A DNA stretch of 64,000 bases, from positions 1 to 64,000 of the forward strand of contig NZ_JABXKK010000106.1 in NCBI RefSeq assembly GCF_017115045.1, written 5' to 3'. Positions 36,479-46,377 of the stretch are shown in pieces (position 1 is the stretch's first letter; the number at the start of each line of letters is the position of its first letter). The position numbers and the translations under genes are program-made. The notes beneath the pieces were generated by a model, which was not told where the DNA came from, ran no database searches, and was given only the letters and a program-made list of their open reading frames with translations. This stretch comes from Nostoc sp. NMS8 (GTDB lineage Bacteria > Cyanobacteriota > Cyanobacteriia > Cyanobacteriales > Nostocaceae).

Positions 36479-36880
36479 TCATAAATTATCAGAGATAATT
36501 TCTAGTTCTTGATAACCTGTTTGTTGGTCAAAAGTTCTATTAAAAGTAAATTTTTCACTTGCACCAATAACTATTTCAGCAGTTGCGTAGATAACGCATC
36601 CATCGTCGAGATGTCCGCCGATAGTTTTGCCTTCTCGATCAGAAATAGCAATGTGCAAATGTACACCTGTGGTTGCTATTGTACCGTTGAGAGCGATGAT
36701 TTAAAATTTTCCAGTTAATAATATACTAACGTTTTGATTAGCAAAGCGAATTTTTGCTGCTTTTAGGCTACCAATTCCACTTAATATAAATCCTGCTTTC
36801 ATGTCTTTCTGTTTGACCAAATTCTTTAAGCTTTGTCTTAAATCGTCGTGAGGTTTCAATCCGATCGCAAAAACTTTCAT
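36479..36880 (-). pseudogene. DUF296/PPC-domain protein, inactivated by one nonsense codon
   Basis: Reading 134 codons from ATG 36880 gives a full PPC/DUF296 domain: MKVFAIGLKPHDDLRQSL, GFILSGIGSLKAAKIRFANQ, GVHLHIAISDREGKTIGGHL, DDGCVIYATAEIVIG. The only defect is an in-frame TAA at codon 60 (36701-36703), directly after LLTGKF, where I expect Glu; GAA to TAA is one base change. The rest of the frame is intact to its natural stop at 36479. Family members are small trimeric proteins of unclear function, fused to AT-hooks in plants. A sequencing error must be excluded. Confidence 0.8.
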
Positions 36881-37006
36881 TAGTCAATAGTCATTAATTG
36901 GTTGTTTAAGTAATATTCAGCAATTAAACCACGTAAAAATTATCAGGATTTTTACTGAACCATCAAGACAATAAATATTACTAATATATAGACAAGTATT
37001 ATCAGG

Positions 37007-39484
37007 ATGCAGAATATGTCAGATTTGCCGCTTCAGTGCAAAAATTTGAAAGAGCAGGTTGAATCTATATTACAACTTTTACAACAAGAACCAACGCTAC
37101 GTTCTGAAGATATTACACCTGTACGAACTTCTTTAAGTAAAGCGATTTCTCCCAAGTTTGAGATTGTGTTTGCAGGTGCGTTTAGTGCTGGGAAATCAAT
37201 GCTAATCAATGCACTATTAGAAAGGGAATTACTCTACAGTGCAGAGGGACACGCTACAGGTACAGAATGCAAAATCGAGTATGCAGAAGTAGATAAAGAA
37301 CGTGTTGTTTTGACGTTTTTAAGTGAAGCAGAGATTCGGGAACAAGCAGTTTCTTTGTGTCAGCAACTAGGATTTCAGACAGTCACTAATATTAACCAAG
37401 CTGAGGTAATTAACCTACTACGTCAAGGTTCTGAAGCGATTATTCAGCAGGAGGGAGGTGAAAGTAAATCAGAACGTGCAAAACAGGCGAAGGCGTTGAT
37501 GTTGTTGCTAGAGGGATATATGGCAAACCGCGATCGCATCTACACTGTGACTAATGCTACATATTCAATGGAGCAATTTAATTTTTCCAATCTCAAGGAA
37601 GCTGCGGGATATGCGCGTCGTGGTAGTAATAGTGCAGTATTGAAGCGAATAGAATATTACTGTAATCATCCACTACTGCAAGATGGAAATGTAATTATTG
37701 ATACACCTGGTATCGATGCGCCAGTAGAGAAGGATGCACAGCTAACTTATGCCAAAATTCAACATCCTAATACTTCAGCGGTGGTGTGTGTGCTAAAACC
37801 TGCTTCGGCGGGTGAGATGACAAAAGAAGAAACCGAACTTTTGGAATTAATGCGAGAGAACACTGGAGTACGCGATCGCGTCTTCTATATCTTCAACCGC
37901 ATCGATGAGACTTGGTACAATACCCAACTACGGCAACGATTAGACGATTTAATTAGCGGGCAGTTTCACAATTCCAGCAAGGTTTATAAAACCAGTGGAT
38001 TATTAGGATTTTACGGCAGTCAGATTAGACAGACAAGCCAAAAAGATAGATTTGGTTTAGACTCTGTTTTCGCAGAAAGTATTAAAGGTTTAGATGGGAA
38101 AGAAGAAACACCACAGTTCGTCTATGCGTTTAACAACTACTGTGTAAATTCAGGAAAACTTTCTTCCACTAAATTTCGTGTCTCTGTGAATGGCTTTGAA
38201 ACCCCAAATCAAAATTATGTGCGGATTTTGGGAGATTGGGGAAATGAACTAATACAACAGCTAATTCAAGATAGTGGGACTGAAGAATTTCGTACAGCAA
38301 TTACTCGCTATCTTACCGAAGAAAAACGCCCACAATTATTTAAAAATCTCGCCGATGATTTGGAAGATGTTTGTATTAAACTGAAGAAACATTATCAGAG
38401 TGTCCAACGCAATTTAGATAGTCAGCCTCAAGAAATAGAGACGATGAAGGCGCAAGAATTGCAAGGACTAAATCAGCAACTCCAGCAAATTGGCAAAGAT
38501 TTTAGTGAGCATATCATAGAAGAAGTTAACCATGTAATTAATAATTCTTGTGATAGTTTTGAAGCCGATTTTAAGCAATTGCAATCACGAATGATTCGCC
38601 GTTTAGATGAATTGCTAGATACTTTTTCTGTAGCTTATGCTTATCGACGTGCAACCATCAGCCATCCCCGCAATGCTACTGCACCTTTGATTGCTATTTT
38701 AGTAGAGGCATTTTATTACTTAGCAAATCAATTAGAAGATATTTTGGTTGAATCTTCTCAGCAAGTAGTTGGAAATTATTTTCAGCGGTTGATTGAAAAG
38801 ATTCGCAAGTCAGAATATTATCGCCAACTGTATCGTTTATTAGATAATGATGGTGGAATTGAACAAGAGATCAGAAATTTAGAAAAAGTAGTTACTCAAG
38901 CATTAGTAAGTGCAGCTAGTGTAGAGTGCGATCGCTTCGTGCGAGAAAGCCCCAGATTCTATGATGAAGGCACTTTTTCTATATATCAATTTCGCCAAAC
39001 TCTATTACAAACTTCTCAAGGTTACGATGCTGAAAGTATCATAGAAGCAGAGCCAGCAATTAGACAGTTATTGAAGTTAGATTTTGAACCCAAAGTTTCC
39101 CAAACTATTCGTAAGTCTTTCCGTCAAACCATCAATCAAATGCTCAAAACTCAGTTGTTACCAATGGCAGAACAGCAAGCAGATGAGATTTTGCAGCAAT
39201 ATCCACAGGCGCGTGCTTATCTAGAAAAAACACTAGAACAAGAGGCTGAAGAAAAAATTGCGAATAATCGCCGATTATTGAGTGTTGTTGAAGAAAATAT
39301 TGCCGCATATAATTCAGCAGCTTCTAATATTAATAGTTGTTTACAGGCGATGCAATTATCCGATCATCTTTTGCCTGTGATTGGGAATGCAGATTTTATA
39401 TATGCTACTCCTGGTTCATTCAATAATGATGGCAAATCTGCTAGTAATGGATTTGTGATTTCAGAGAAGGTAGCAGAGGTTTAG
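37007..39484 (+). CDS. Bacterial dynamin-like GTPase
   Basis: An 825-residue dynamin-family GTPase. The P-loop is GAFSAGKS (residues 57-64), switch Thr is in GHATGTECKI, G3 is IIDTPGIDAP and G4 is FNRIDE. The remaining 450 residues are mostly helical (for example KKHYQSVQRNLDSQPQEIET and EQEAEEKIANNRRLLSVVEE), as expected for stalk and membrane-remodelling regions; AFYYLANQLEDILVESSQQV may be the membrane paddle. Bacterial dynamin-like proteins were characterised in Nostoc punctiforme, where they tubulate membranes. This one is longer than that 693-residue protein and is a single gene without a paired paralogue. Confidence 0.85.
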   Translation: MQNMSDLPLQCKNLKEQVESILQLLQQEPTLRSEDITPVRTSLSKAISPKFEIVFAGAFSAGKSMLINALLERELLYSAEGHATGTECKIEYAEVDKERVVLTFLSEAEIREQAVSLCQQLGFQTVTNINQAEVINLLRQGSEAIIQQEGGESKSERAKQAKALMLLLEGYMANRDRIYTVTNATYSMEQFNFSNLKEAAGYARRGSNSAVLKRIEYYCNHPLLQDGNVIIDTPGIDAPVEKDAQLTYAKIQHPNTSAVVCVLKPASAGEMTKEETELLELMRENTGVRDRVFYIFNRIDETWYNTQLRQRLDDLISGQFHNSSKVYKTSGLLGFYGSQIRQTSQKDRFGLDSVFAESIKGLDGKEETPQFVYAFNNYCVNSGKLSSTKFRVSVNGFETPNQNYVRILGDWGNELIQQLIQDSGTEEFRTAITRYLTEEKRPQLFKNLADDLEDVCIKLKKHYQSVQRNLDSQPQEIETMKAQELQGLNQQLQQIGKDFSEHIIEEVNHVINNSCDSFEADFKQLQSRMIRRLDELLDTFSVAYAYRRATISHPRNATAPLIAILVEAFYYLANQLEDILVESSQQVVGNYFQRLIEKIRKSEYYRQLYRLLDNDGGIEQEIRNLEKVVTQALVSAASVECDRFVRESPRFYDEGTFSIYQFRQTLLQTSQGYDAESIIEAEPAIRQLLKLDFEPKVSQTIRKSFRQTINQMLKTQLLPMAEQQADEILQQYPQARAYLEKTLEQEAEEKIANNRRLLSVVEENIAAYNSAASNINSCLQAMQLSDHLLPVIGNADFIYATPGSFNNDGKSASNGFVISEKVAEV

Positions 39485-39666
39485 TATTAATATCAGGTAA
39501 ATACAGATAATTTGGGAGTTTTGTAGCTTGTAGTTAGTGACTTTAGCGCTCACTAACTACAGTTTTGCGTAAAGGAGAAACAATTCAAAAATTGAGGCTT
39601 GCTATAACTACTCTGTACAGAATTGGGTATTAAATATTAGGTATTAGGAAAACAGTCCCTAACTCA

Positions 39667-40698
39667 ATGGTTATGCTTATCAAGCGTCGGGAATTTCTCA
39701 CAACCTGTGGACTAGTTACCTTAGCCACCCAGATACCAGTACTTACCGCCCAAGGTAAGCCATCTCCAAACACCATCCGCAAGCCGCCCTGCCTGCAAGT
39801 AGGCGATACTGTAGGATTAATTTCTCCTGCGGGGATCGTTGATGCCAAAGACATCGAAACAGCGCAGAAATCAATTTCACAGTTAGGGTTAAAAGTCAAG
39901 CTGGGGAAGCATATTCTAGACCGTTATGGCTATTTAGCGGGTAAAGATGGCGATCGCGCCGATGATGTAAACTTGATGTTTAGCGATCGCACCATCAAAG
40001 CAATTATTCCCATGCGTGGAGGTTGGGGCTGTAATCGCATTTTACCTTTACTCAACTACTCGCTGATCCGCTCCCATCCGAAAATTATCATCGGTTACAG
40101 CGATATTACGACGCTGTTGTTAGCAATTAATGCCCGTAGTCAAATGATTACTTTTCATGGGCCAGTTGCTACATCTACCTGGAATCAGTTTACAGTGGAT
40201 TACTTCAAGCGCATCTTATTTAATGGTGAAGCGGTAACTATGCAAAATCTCAACCCTAGCGAAGTGCGGGTGGAGATAATCGCACCGGGAAAGGCGAGGG
40301 GTAAACTTGTAGGTGGAAATTTATCAGTGCTATCAGCAATGGTAGGTTCACCTTACCTACCTACTTGGAACAAAAGCATTCTGTTTGTGGAAGAAGTTGG
40401 CGAGGATGTTTATCGTATAGATAGGATGCTGACGCAGTTAAAAACTGCTGGGATACTTAATCAAATTGCTGGCTTTATCTTTGGGCAATGCACTAAATGT
40501 AATCTTGGGGATGAACCGTCATTTACATTAATGCAAGTATTACAACAACACATACTTCCTTTAGGTATTCCTGCTTGGTATGGTTCAATGATTGGTCATA
40601 TTAAGGATAAATTTACCTTGCCAATCGGTGTAGAAGTGGAAATAAATGCTGAACTTGGGACAATACGAATGTTAGAGGCGGCTGTTAACCTTGTGTAA
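39667..40698 (+). CDS. LD-carboxypeptidase, peptidase family S66, Tat-exported
   Basis: A 343-residue murein tetrapeptide carboxypeptidase-like protein that would cleave the terminal D-Ala from peptidoglycan tetrapeptides. The N-terminus has a twin-arginine-type signal (KRREFLTTCGLVTLATQIPV). The nucleophile is Ser145 in IIGYSDITTL; AIIPMRGGWGCNRILPLL and ILFVEEVGEDVYRIDRMLTQ carry further family motifs, and GHIKDKFTLPIG gives the late His. The frame opens at 39667, but Met at 39673 is an equally good start. It is preceded by 182 bp with no gene. Confidence 0.88.
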   Translation: MVMLIKRREFLTTCGLVTLATQIPVLTAQGKPSPNTIRKPPCLQVGDTVGLISPAGIVDAKDIETAQKSISQLGLKVKLGKHILDRYGYLAGKDGDRADDVNLMFSDRTIKAIIPMRGGWGCNRILPLLNYSLIRSHPKIIIGYSDITTLLLAINARSQMITFHGPVATSTWNQFTVDYFKRILFNGEAVTMQNLNPSEVRVEIIAPGKARGKLVGGNLSVLSAMVGSPYLPTWNKSILFVEEVGEDVYRIDRMLTQLKTAGILNQIAGFIFGQCTKCNLGDEPSFTLMQVLQQHILPLGIPAWYGSMIGHIKDKFTLPIGVEVEINAELGTIRMLEAAVNLV

Positions 40699-41265
40699 AT
40701 GAGGCAGGAGGTTGGAATAAAAATAGTGGCTCACATTTTATCTAAATTGCAAGCCACTAAATTGGAGATTTTGGTGTTCGTGACTTTAAATATATTTTCA
40801 TAACCCACAAGTATGATATAAAACAGCTTTTGAGTATTAATGTATTACTACTTGCCAAATTTATTTAAACTAATTTTTGTAAATACTGTGACTAGTTTTT
40901 AGGAGTAAATATCAAAACTAAACTTAGCTAAATCAATACATACCATCAAACCTAGCTACTTTGATATGTTTATTAACACCTTACACTTAAATAAAATATC
41001 CTTATATTATTAAAGATTTATTTGCTTAAGTTGTAATACTCGACCCATCACTCTTTTAGAAGATAAAATCTATGCCAAAAGATTGATGAGAAGGAAATTT
41101 AAAAATGCCTAAATATTATTAAAGTCCTAATAAATTTGCAAATAAGTTTTTAGCTGTGCCGCTAAGGAGTAATAAATCTAGTTACAAAGCAAGTGTTGCA
41201 AAAATTGACAATAACAAAGTCTAAACTTTAAAACTGCTCTCATTGCAGAAAATCAGGAGATAATT
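40699..41265. other. AT-rich intergenic region, no gene recognised
   Basis: 567 bp, strongly AT-rich. A stem TAGTGGCT/AGCCACTA (40724-40759) near the left end could be a terminator, although its T-run is on the minus strand. The CAAD gene is preceded by ATCAGGAGATAATT, a clear ribosome-binding site. No RNA gene is recognised. Confidence 0.5.
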
Positions 41266-41721
41266 ATGGATACCGAATTACAGCAAGATCAGTATGTTGA
41301 TACTGCCTCCCCAAACCAGATAGAAGCACTTAAAGGTTCAGAGTCTGGAAACTTGGCAATGTTGCCACCCGCCTCGCAAAATGAAGAACAATGGCAAAAA
41401 ATTGGTAGCCAGATTTCTATATTTTTGGCAAAAATACCTGAGTACATAAGTAGATTCTACCAAGAATACAAATCGCTGATTATCAGCTTTGCGTTGCTTG
41501 TGATAACAGTTACGGGACTAAGAATTTTTCTGGCGGTACTCAACGCCATAAATGATATTCCCCTACTTTCTCCATTTCTCGAATTAATTGGACTTGGTTA
41601 CACAATTTGGTTTACTTTCCGCTATTTGCTCAAAGATTCCACTCGGCAAGAATTAACAGCAGAAATTCGCTTGCTTAAAAAACAAATTCTAGGCATAGAA
41701 GAATCACAGACTTTAAGCTAA
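41266..41721 (+). CDS. CAAD-domain thylakoid membrane protein
   Basis: A 151-residue cyanobacterial CAAD (aminoacyl-tRNA synthetase appended domain) protein. A disordered N-terminus precedes an amphipathic helix (LAKIPEYISRFYQEYKSLII), two membrane helices (FALLVITVTGLRIFLAVLNA; SPFLELIGLGYTIWFTFRYL) and a basic helix (LKDSTRQELTAEIRLLKKQI). Stand-alone CAAD proteins resemble plant CURT1 and are known to sit in thylakoids. Strong upstream ribosome-binding site AGGAG. Confidence 0.9.
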   Translation: MDTELQQDQYVDTASPNQIEALKGSESGNLAMLPPASQNEEQWQKIGSQISIFLAKIPEYISRFYQEYKSLIISFALLVITVTGLRIFLAVLNAINDIPLLSPFLELIGLGYTIWFTFRYLLKDSTRQELTAEIRLLKKQILGIEESQTLS

Positions 41722-41758
41722 CTAAAGTATCGTGGCGGATACATTGTATCTGAACTTT

Positions 41759-41791
41759 TGGTCAAGTAAAAAGTTGAGTTTTGCTTGACCA
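41759..41791 (+). terminator. Hairpin after CAAD gene
   Basis: TGGTCAAG and CTTGACCA form a stem around an A/T-rich loop, 38 bp after the CAAD stop codon. A second hairpin with the same stem is at 42652-42687. A plausible terminator, though the following T-tract is weak. Confidence 0.5.
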
Positions 41792-41953
41792 TTGTATAAA
41801 ACTGTAGATTATTGGTGTTCTTCTCTAACGAGACGCTACGCGTTGGCGGAAGCTTCTCGTAGAGATGCTGGTTCGATAAATGAAGCTTTTTAGCACTTTT
41901 GCGTAAGTCCTATCTTATACCACATTAGCTAAATTAGCCGGAAAAGAAAATGT

Positions 41954-42436
41954 ATGATCAAGACAAATAGATTAGCTTCGCTGACAACAACAGTACTTCT
42001 TTCAACATTGCTAACAGTCCCGCTGCTTAATAGCTGCGGCGGAGGTTCCCAAAATGCTACGCCACCTCCAATTGACGATAGTATTGGTAGAAATTTAAAT
42101 AATCGCGCCCCTGTAAATCAACCCCAAGCTAACAGGGGATTAAGTACAGGGCAGAAAGTGGCAATCTTGGCAGGAGCCGCTGGACTTTACTACCTCTACA
42201 ATCAGCGAAAGAATGCCCAAGGAGTTGGAGCGCAGGGGAAACACTACCTTTCTAAGAATGGGCGTGTTTACTATCGAGATGCTCAAAATCGCCCAGTCTG
42301 GGTAACACCGCCACAAGAGGGCATTCGTGTTCCAGAGGAGGAGGCACAACAATACCGTGACTTTCAAGGATATAATAATAGTCCCACAGGGCGAGACTTA
42401 AGAGGTTTGGGTGCAAGTACTGCTCCGACAAATTAA
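41954..42436 (+). CDS. Putative lipoprotein, function unknown
   Basis: A 160-residue protein with signal peptide and lipobox-like LLNSCGGG (Cys at about residue 28). A Pro/Asn-rich linker leads to a hydrophobic stretch (KVAILAGAAGLYYLYN) and a small domain (GKHYLSKNGRVYYRDAQNRP followed by VWVTPPQEGIRVPEEEAQQY), which repeats a Tyr-Lys/Arg pattern. I have seen similar hypothetical lipoproteins in cyanobacteria but know no role. Confidence 0.7.
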   Translation: MIKTNRLASLTTTVLLSTLLTVPLLNSCGGGSQNATPPPIDDSIGRNLNNRAPVNQPQANRGLSTGQKVAILAGAAGLYYLYNQRKNAQGVGAQGKHYLSKNGRVYYRDAQNRPVWVTPPQEGIRVPEEEAQQYRDFQGYNNSPTGRDLRGLGASTAPTN

Positions 42437-43188
42437 TTCCTGTAGAGATTATAAATAGATGGCGTTTAACCGTCATTCTATTTTTTAATAGAAGCTTTTT
42501 CCGTATTTAAAGTTAAAAGGAAATTTCGGGCAGTATGGTAACGTCCGCCCAGCTAGCGAAGACCCGTATGGCGATCCGGCTGACCAACAGTACCGCTAGT
42601 AACTTCAAGCAATTACAATCAGTGAAATCTTAAACTCATCATTGATAATTATGGTCAAGTAAAAAAATCATTTTTTTTACTTGACCACTTTTTATTAGAT
42701 TAGTATCACCTGATGGAAAATCTCTTGCATTGTTAGTGGTTGTTTAAAGCGACGGAAGGCGGTTGAGACTTATATTTTGGCAAGGTCAAGTAGAAGAAAC
42801 TTAGGCTTTATTTAATCATTGTAAATTACCTACGTGAGCAACTGATTGGTAGAAAAATAAAACAGTTAGTAAAAACATTTTCTGGGTTGATGCAGTCGAG
42901 ACGGGTACACGTCAGGTTTCTCAAAAGAACTTGCCTAAGTTGCTCAATACACTGGAACTACACCTTCACAGGTATTGATTTGAACTAAACTTTTCTTTTT
43001 TCTCCGAGGTAATTTTTGCTACGTATTATTTATTGCAATTACGTCGGGAGGGGGGTTAGGTTTTTCGTGGGTTTTTCCATGACGTGAAAAGTCAGTCTTT
43101 ATGTAAGGTTTCGCCAAAAGGCAGTATTCGTCCTGCTTCCTGCCTCTCTTGTTAATATTTTCATAGACAGTATGAATTTCTCCTCGCT
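42437..43188. other. Intergenic region with a C-terminal coding fragment
   Basis: 752 bp. A stop-free frame at 42492-42599 without start codon ends in protein-like sequence (NVRPASEDPYGDPADQQYR), probably the tail of a decayed gene. A hairpin TGGTCAAG...CTTGACCA lies at 42652-42687. The remaining 500 bp hold nothing I recognise before the FAD-protein gene. Confidence 0.45.
42652..42687 (+). terminator. Strong hairpin with T-tract
   Basis: TGGTCAAGTAAAAAAA pairs with TTTTTTTACTTGACCA across a short TCAT-type loop, and CTTTTTATT follows. The stem base matches that at 41759-41791, so both belong to one hairpin type. Confidence 0.6.
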
Positions 43189-44802
43189 ATGTTACGACTA
43201 ACTGAAGTAAAGCTCCCGCTCGATCATCCTGAAGATGAGATTAAGATTGCCATCCTCAAAAAGCTGCAAATCACGGACGAAGATTTGATCGGTTATTCCA
43301 TCTTCAAGCGTAGCTACGATGCCCGTAAGAAAGGAGAAATCGCCCTTGTTTATATTCTGGATGTAGAAACGGCTCAGGAAACTCATCTACTCAAGCGCCT
43401 GAAAAAAGATCCTCATGTAATGATCCCGCCAGACATGAGTTATCGCCCAGTGGCAAAAGCACCAAGCAATTTGACGATTCGCCCCATCATCATTGGTACT
43501 GGGCCTTGTGGATTGTTTGCGGGTTTGATGCTGGCGCAAATGGGCTTTTGTCCAATCATTTTAGAACGTGGGAAACAAGTTCGCGATCGCACCGTTGATA
43601 CTTTTGGCTTTTGGAAGAAAAAATCAGACTTCAACCCAGAATCTAATGCCCAGTTTGGCGAAGGTGGGGCGGGTACATTCTCCGATGGCAAACTCTATAG
43701 TCAAGTCAAAGATCCTCAGCATTATGGACGCAAGGTATTGACCGAACTTGTGAATGCGGGAGCCTCGCCGGAAATTCTCTATATCAATAAACCGCACATC
43801 GGCACATTTAAACTGGTGGGAATCGTCCAAAGTATGCGTGCCAAAATCGAATCCCTCGGCGGTGAAATTCGCTTTGAAAGCCGGGTGGAAGATATCAATA
43901 TCGAAAATGGACAGGTGCGGGGAGTTACCCTCGCCAGTGGGGAATATATCGCCAGCGATTATGTAGTTCTCGCAGTGGGTCACAGTGCCCGCGATACCTT
44001 CCAAATGCTATACGATCGCGGGGTTTACATCGAGCCGAAACCTTTTTCCATCGGCTTTCGGGTCGAACATCCCCAGACTCTCATCGACAAATGTCGTTTC
44101 GGCGCTCAAGCTGGTCATAAGCTTTTAGGTGCTGCCAATTACAAACTGGTTCACCACTGCCAAAATGGTCGTTCTGTCTACAGTTTTTGTATGTGTCCGG
44201 GGGGTTTGGTGGTTGCAGCTGCATCAGAACCGGGGCGACTTGTTACCAATGGCATGAGCCAATATTCTCGCAATGAGCGAAATGCCAATAGTGCGATCGT
44301 TGTGGGCATCACACCTGAAGATTATCCGGGAAATGCCTTGGCGGGGATTGACTTTCAACGGCGCTTGGAAGAAAAGGCTTTTGAGTTGGGCGGTGGAACT
44401 TATGAAGCTCCAGGGCAGTTGGTGGGAGACTTTCTCAACCATCGCCCTTCTACAGCATTGGGAACGGTTAAACCTTCTTATACACCGGGGGTACATTTGG
44501 GCGATTTGAGTGAGAGTTTACCAGATTATGCGATCGCAGCTATCCGTGAAGCCCTTCCCGCTTTTGACAGACAAATCAAAGGATTTGCAATGGATGATGC
44601 CGTGTTGACTGGGGTAGAAACCCGCACGTCATCACCGATTCGGATTAAACGCAGAGAAGATTATCAAAGTTTAAATACAGTCGGTCTTTATCCAGCTGGT
44701 GAAGGCGCGGGATACGCAGGGGGAATCCTCTCGGCGGGTATCGATGGGATTAAGGTAGCGGAGGCGGTGGCTTTAAGTATTTTGAGGAATTGCGTAGTTT
44801 AA
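43189..44802 (+). CDS. NAD(P)/FAD-dependent oxidoreductase (COG2509-type)
   Basis: A 537-residue flavoprotein of the uncharacterised FAD-dependent dehydrogenase family. An N-terminal domain of about 90 residues (LRLTEVKLPLDHPEDEIKIA) precedes the FAD Rossmann motif (IIIGTGPCGLFAGLMLAQMG). The family signatures NAQFGEGGAGTFSDGKLYSQ, DYVVLAVGHSARDTF and the C-terminal GLYPAGEGAGYAGGILSAGI are clear. Its redox partner and substrate are not known to me. No ribosome-binding site is obvious upstream of the ATG at 43189. Confidence 0.87.
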   Translation: MLRLTEVKLPLDHPEDEIKIAILKKLQITDEDLIGYSIFKRSYDARKKGEIALVYILDVETAQETHLLKRLKKDPHVMIPPDMSYRPVAKAPSNLTIRPIIIGTGPCGLFAGLMLAQMGFCPIILERGKQVRDRTVDTFGFWKKKSDFNPESNAQFGEGGAGTFSDGKLYSQVKDPQHYGRKVLTELVNAGASPEILYINKPHIGTFKLVGIVQSMRAKIESLGGEIRFESRVEDINIENGQVRGVTLASGEYIASDYVVLAVGHSARDTFQMLYDRGVYIEPKPFSIGFRVEHPQTLIDKCRFGAQAGHKLLGAANYKLVHHCQNGRSVYSFCMCPGGLVVAAASEPGRLVTNGMSQYSRNERNANSAIVVGITPEDYPGNALAGIDFQRRLEEKAFELGGGTYEAPGQLVGDFLNHRPSTALGTVKPSYTPGVHLGDLSESLPDYAIAAIREALPAFDRQIKGFAMDDAVLTGVETRTSSPIRIKRREDYQSLNTVGLYPAGEGAGYAGGILSAGIDGIKVAEAVALSILRNCVV

Positions 44803-44850
44803 ATTTAAAAAGTTTTTGCAACACAACTCGCACAGGCGTTGTGATGCCAC

Positions 44851-45954
44851 TCAATGGAGTTGCGACAGGGTTTGATAGTCTGTGTAGCCATGTTCACTAC
44901 CACCATAGAACGCCGTCACATCACTTTCGCTCAGGGGGGCATTGAGCCGTAGCCGATCCACTAAGTCAGGGTTAGAGATGAACAGTCGCCCGAAAACTAT
45001 GGCATCAGCCCGCACGCTTGTAATTGCTTCATCACCTCGTTGTCGATCAAACCCACCCACAGCTATCAGTGTTCCTTGGTAAACGGAACGTAGGAGATCA
45101 ATGGGGTTAAACTTCGGTGCAGTTCCTCTGGCGTAACCTCGGTCATACCCCACGTGCAAGTATGCCAAACCCAATGGACTGAGTGCTTTTGCGACATAGG
45201 TGTAAGTTTCGGCAGGATCGTCATCAAATGTGTCGTTGACTGTGAAGCCGGGGGCAATCTTGACCCCAATCTGCTCCGCTCCCCGGACGCTACACAGAGC
45301 ATTGACTACTTCGAGCGTGAAGCGAGTTCGATTCTCCAATGTGCCACCATAGGCATCCGTGCGTTTGTTGGAGCTGCTGACTTGGAACTGGTTGGGTAGA
45401 TATCCTGTTGCTGCATGAAGTTCTACACCATCAAAACCTGCTTCAATAGAGAGTTCTGCCGCTCTGCGGTACTCCTCTACTATTTCGGGTATTTCGTCCA
45501 ACTCTAACGGACGGGGTATCTCGAAAGGGACTTTGCCATCCCAAATGTGAACTTCTTCGGACACCACCGGGACAGCCGAAGGTGCGATCGGTCGGGCATG
45601 GTTAGGTAATAAGGAGGAATGCGACACCCGTCCAGCGTGCATCAGTTGCACAAATATCCGACCTCCAGCAGCATGAACTGCATCTGTCACTTTTCGCCAG
45701 CCTGCAACCTGCTCCTCGTTGTGCAACCCAGGACAGTTTGTGTAACCTCGCCCCATTGGACTTGGATGCGTCCCTTCCGTAATAATGAGTCCTGCCGAAG
45801 CTCGCTGTGTGTAGTATTCAACCATTAGGGGGGTAGGTACACATTCAGTAGTTGCCCGGAGACGGGACATCGGAGACATGATGATGCGGTTGGGAAGGTC
45901 AAGCGAACCTAGTGTAACTGGAGTGAACAGTCCTGATTTTTCTGGCATTGGCAT
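44851..45954 (-). CDS. Alkene reductase, Old Yellow Enzyme family
   Basis: A 367-residue FMN-dependent ene-reductase (NemA/OYE type) that reduces activated C=C bonds with NAD(P)H. Motifs: LPNRIIMSPMSRLRA, FVQLMHAGRVSHSSLLPN, FDGVELHAATGYLPNQFQVS, NKRTDAYGGTLENRTRFTLE. In classical enzymes the second substrate-binding residue after the His is His or Asn (HxxH/N); here HAAT places Thr there. The final barrel residues DAIVFGRLFISNPDLVDRLR bind FMN phosphate. It is a single gene; 45960-46133 upstream has no convincing gene. Confidence 0.92.
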   Translation of the reverse strand: MPMPEKSGLFTPVTLGSLDLPNRIIMSPMSRLRATTECVPTPLMVEYYTQRASAGLIITEGTHPSPMGRGYTNCPGLHNEEQVAGWRKVTDAVHAAGGRIFVQLMHAGRVSHSSLLPNHARPIAPSAVPVVSEEVHIWDGKVPFEIPRPLELDEIPEIVEEYRRAAELSIEAGFDGVELHAATGYLPNQFQVSSSNKRTDAYGGTLENRTRFTLEVVNALCSVRGAEQIGVKIAPGFTVNDTFDDDPAETYTYVAKALSPLGLAYLHVGYDRGYARGTAPKFNPIDLLRSVYQGTLIAVGGFDRQRGDEAITSVRADAIVFGRLFISNPDLVDRLRLNAPLSESDVTAFYGGSEHGYTDYQTLSQLH

Positions 45955-46259
45955 TTTTCCTCTTCTAGAATCAGAGCGCTAGCGAGTCCACGAGCATCTA
46001 CCTGTGGCGGTAAACTACGCTCTACCGACAACCTCAATAATACTGCCCTACAGATAATTTCAGGGTAACTGAATCTGGAACGCTGACAAATAGCTCTGAT
46101 TAGTTGTCTCCATAGATCGCCTTGCTGCATCACTATTTATTATATGGAAAGCTTGCATATAATCTTTTTCTTGATGACGAAAAATAGAGCATTACAGCCA
46201 ACGCCTATCATTTGCCTTTTACACCATTATCTGGTATTGCCAATATCAATTTTAATATC

Positions 46260-46297
46260 AAGCCCCACCTAGATACTTTCGAGGCAGGGCTTTGATT
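46260..46297. terminator. Possible hairpin terminator
   Basis: AAGCCCCACCT and AGGCAGGGCTT form an imperfect stem followed on the plus strand by TGATTTTT. It lies in the gap between two minus-strand genes, so its function is uncertain. Confidence 0.35.
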
Positions 46298-46377
46298 TTT
46301 ATGGCTGGAGTGGATATGCAATCATGCATCAAGTGCGATGGCGTACACGCCCGCCGTAGGCGATCGCACTGGGGAAT

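Noticed and set aside
36509..36718. 69-codon plus-strand frame
   Set aside because: It is antisense to the DUF296 pseudogene, which explains the region better.
42252..42476. 74-codon minus-strand frame
   Set aside because: It is the antisense shadow of the lipoprotein gene.
45909..46133. 74-codon minus-strand frame upstream of the Old Yellow Enzyme gene
   Set aside because: It overlaps the start of that gene and has no recognisable domain; it also contains a dispersed Nostoc repeat (GACTCGCTAGCGC-like).
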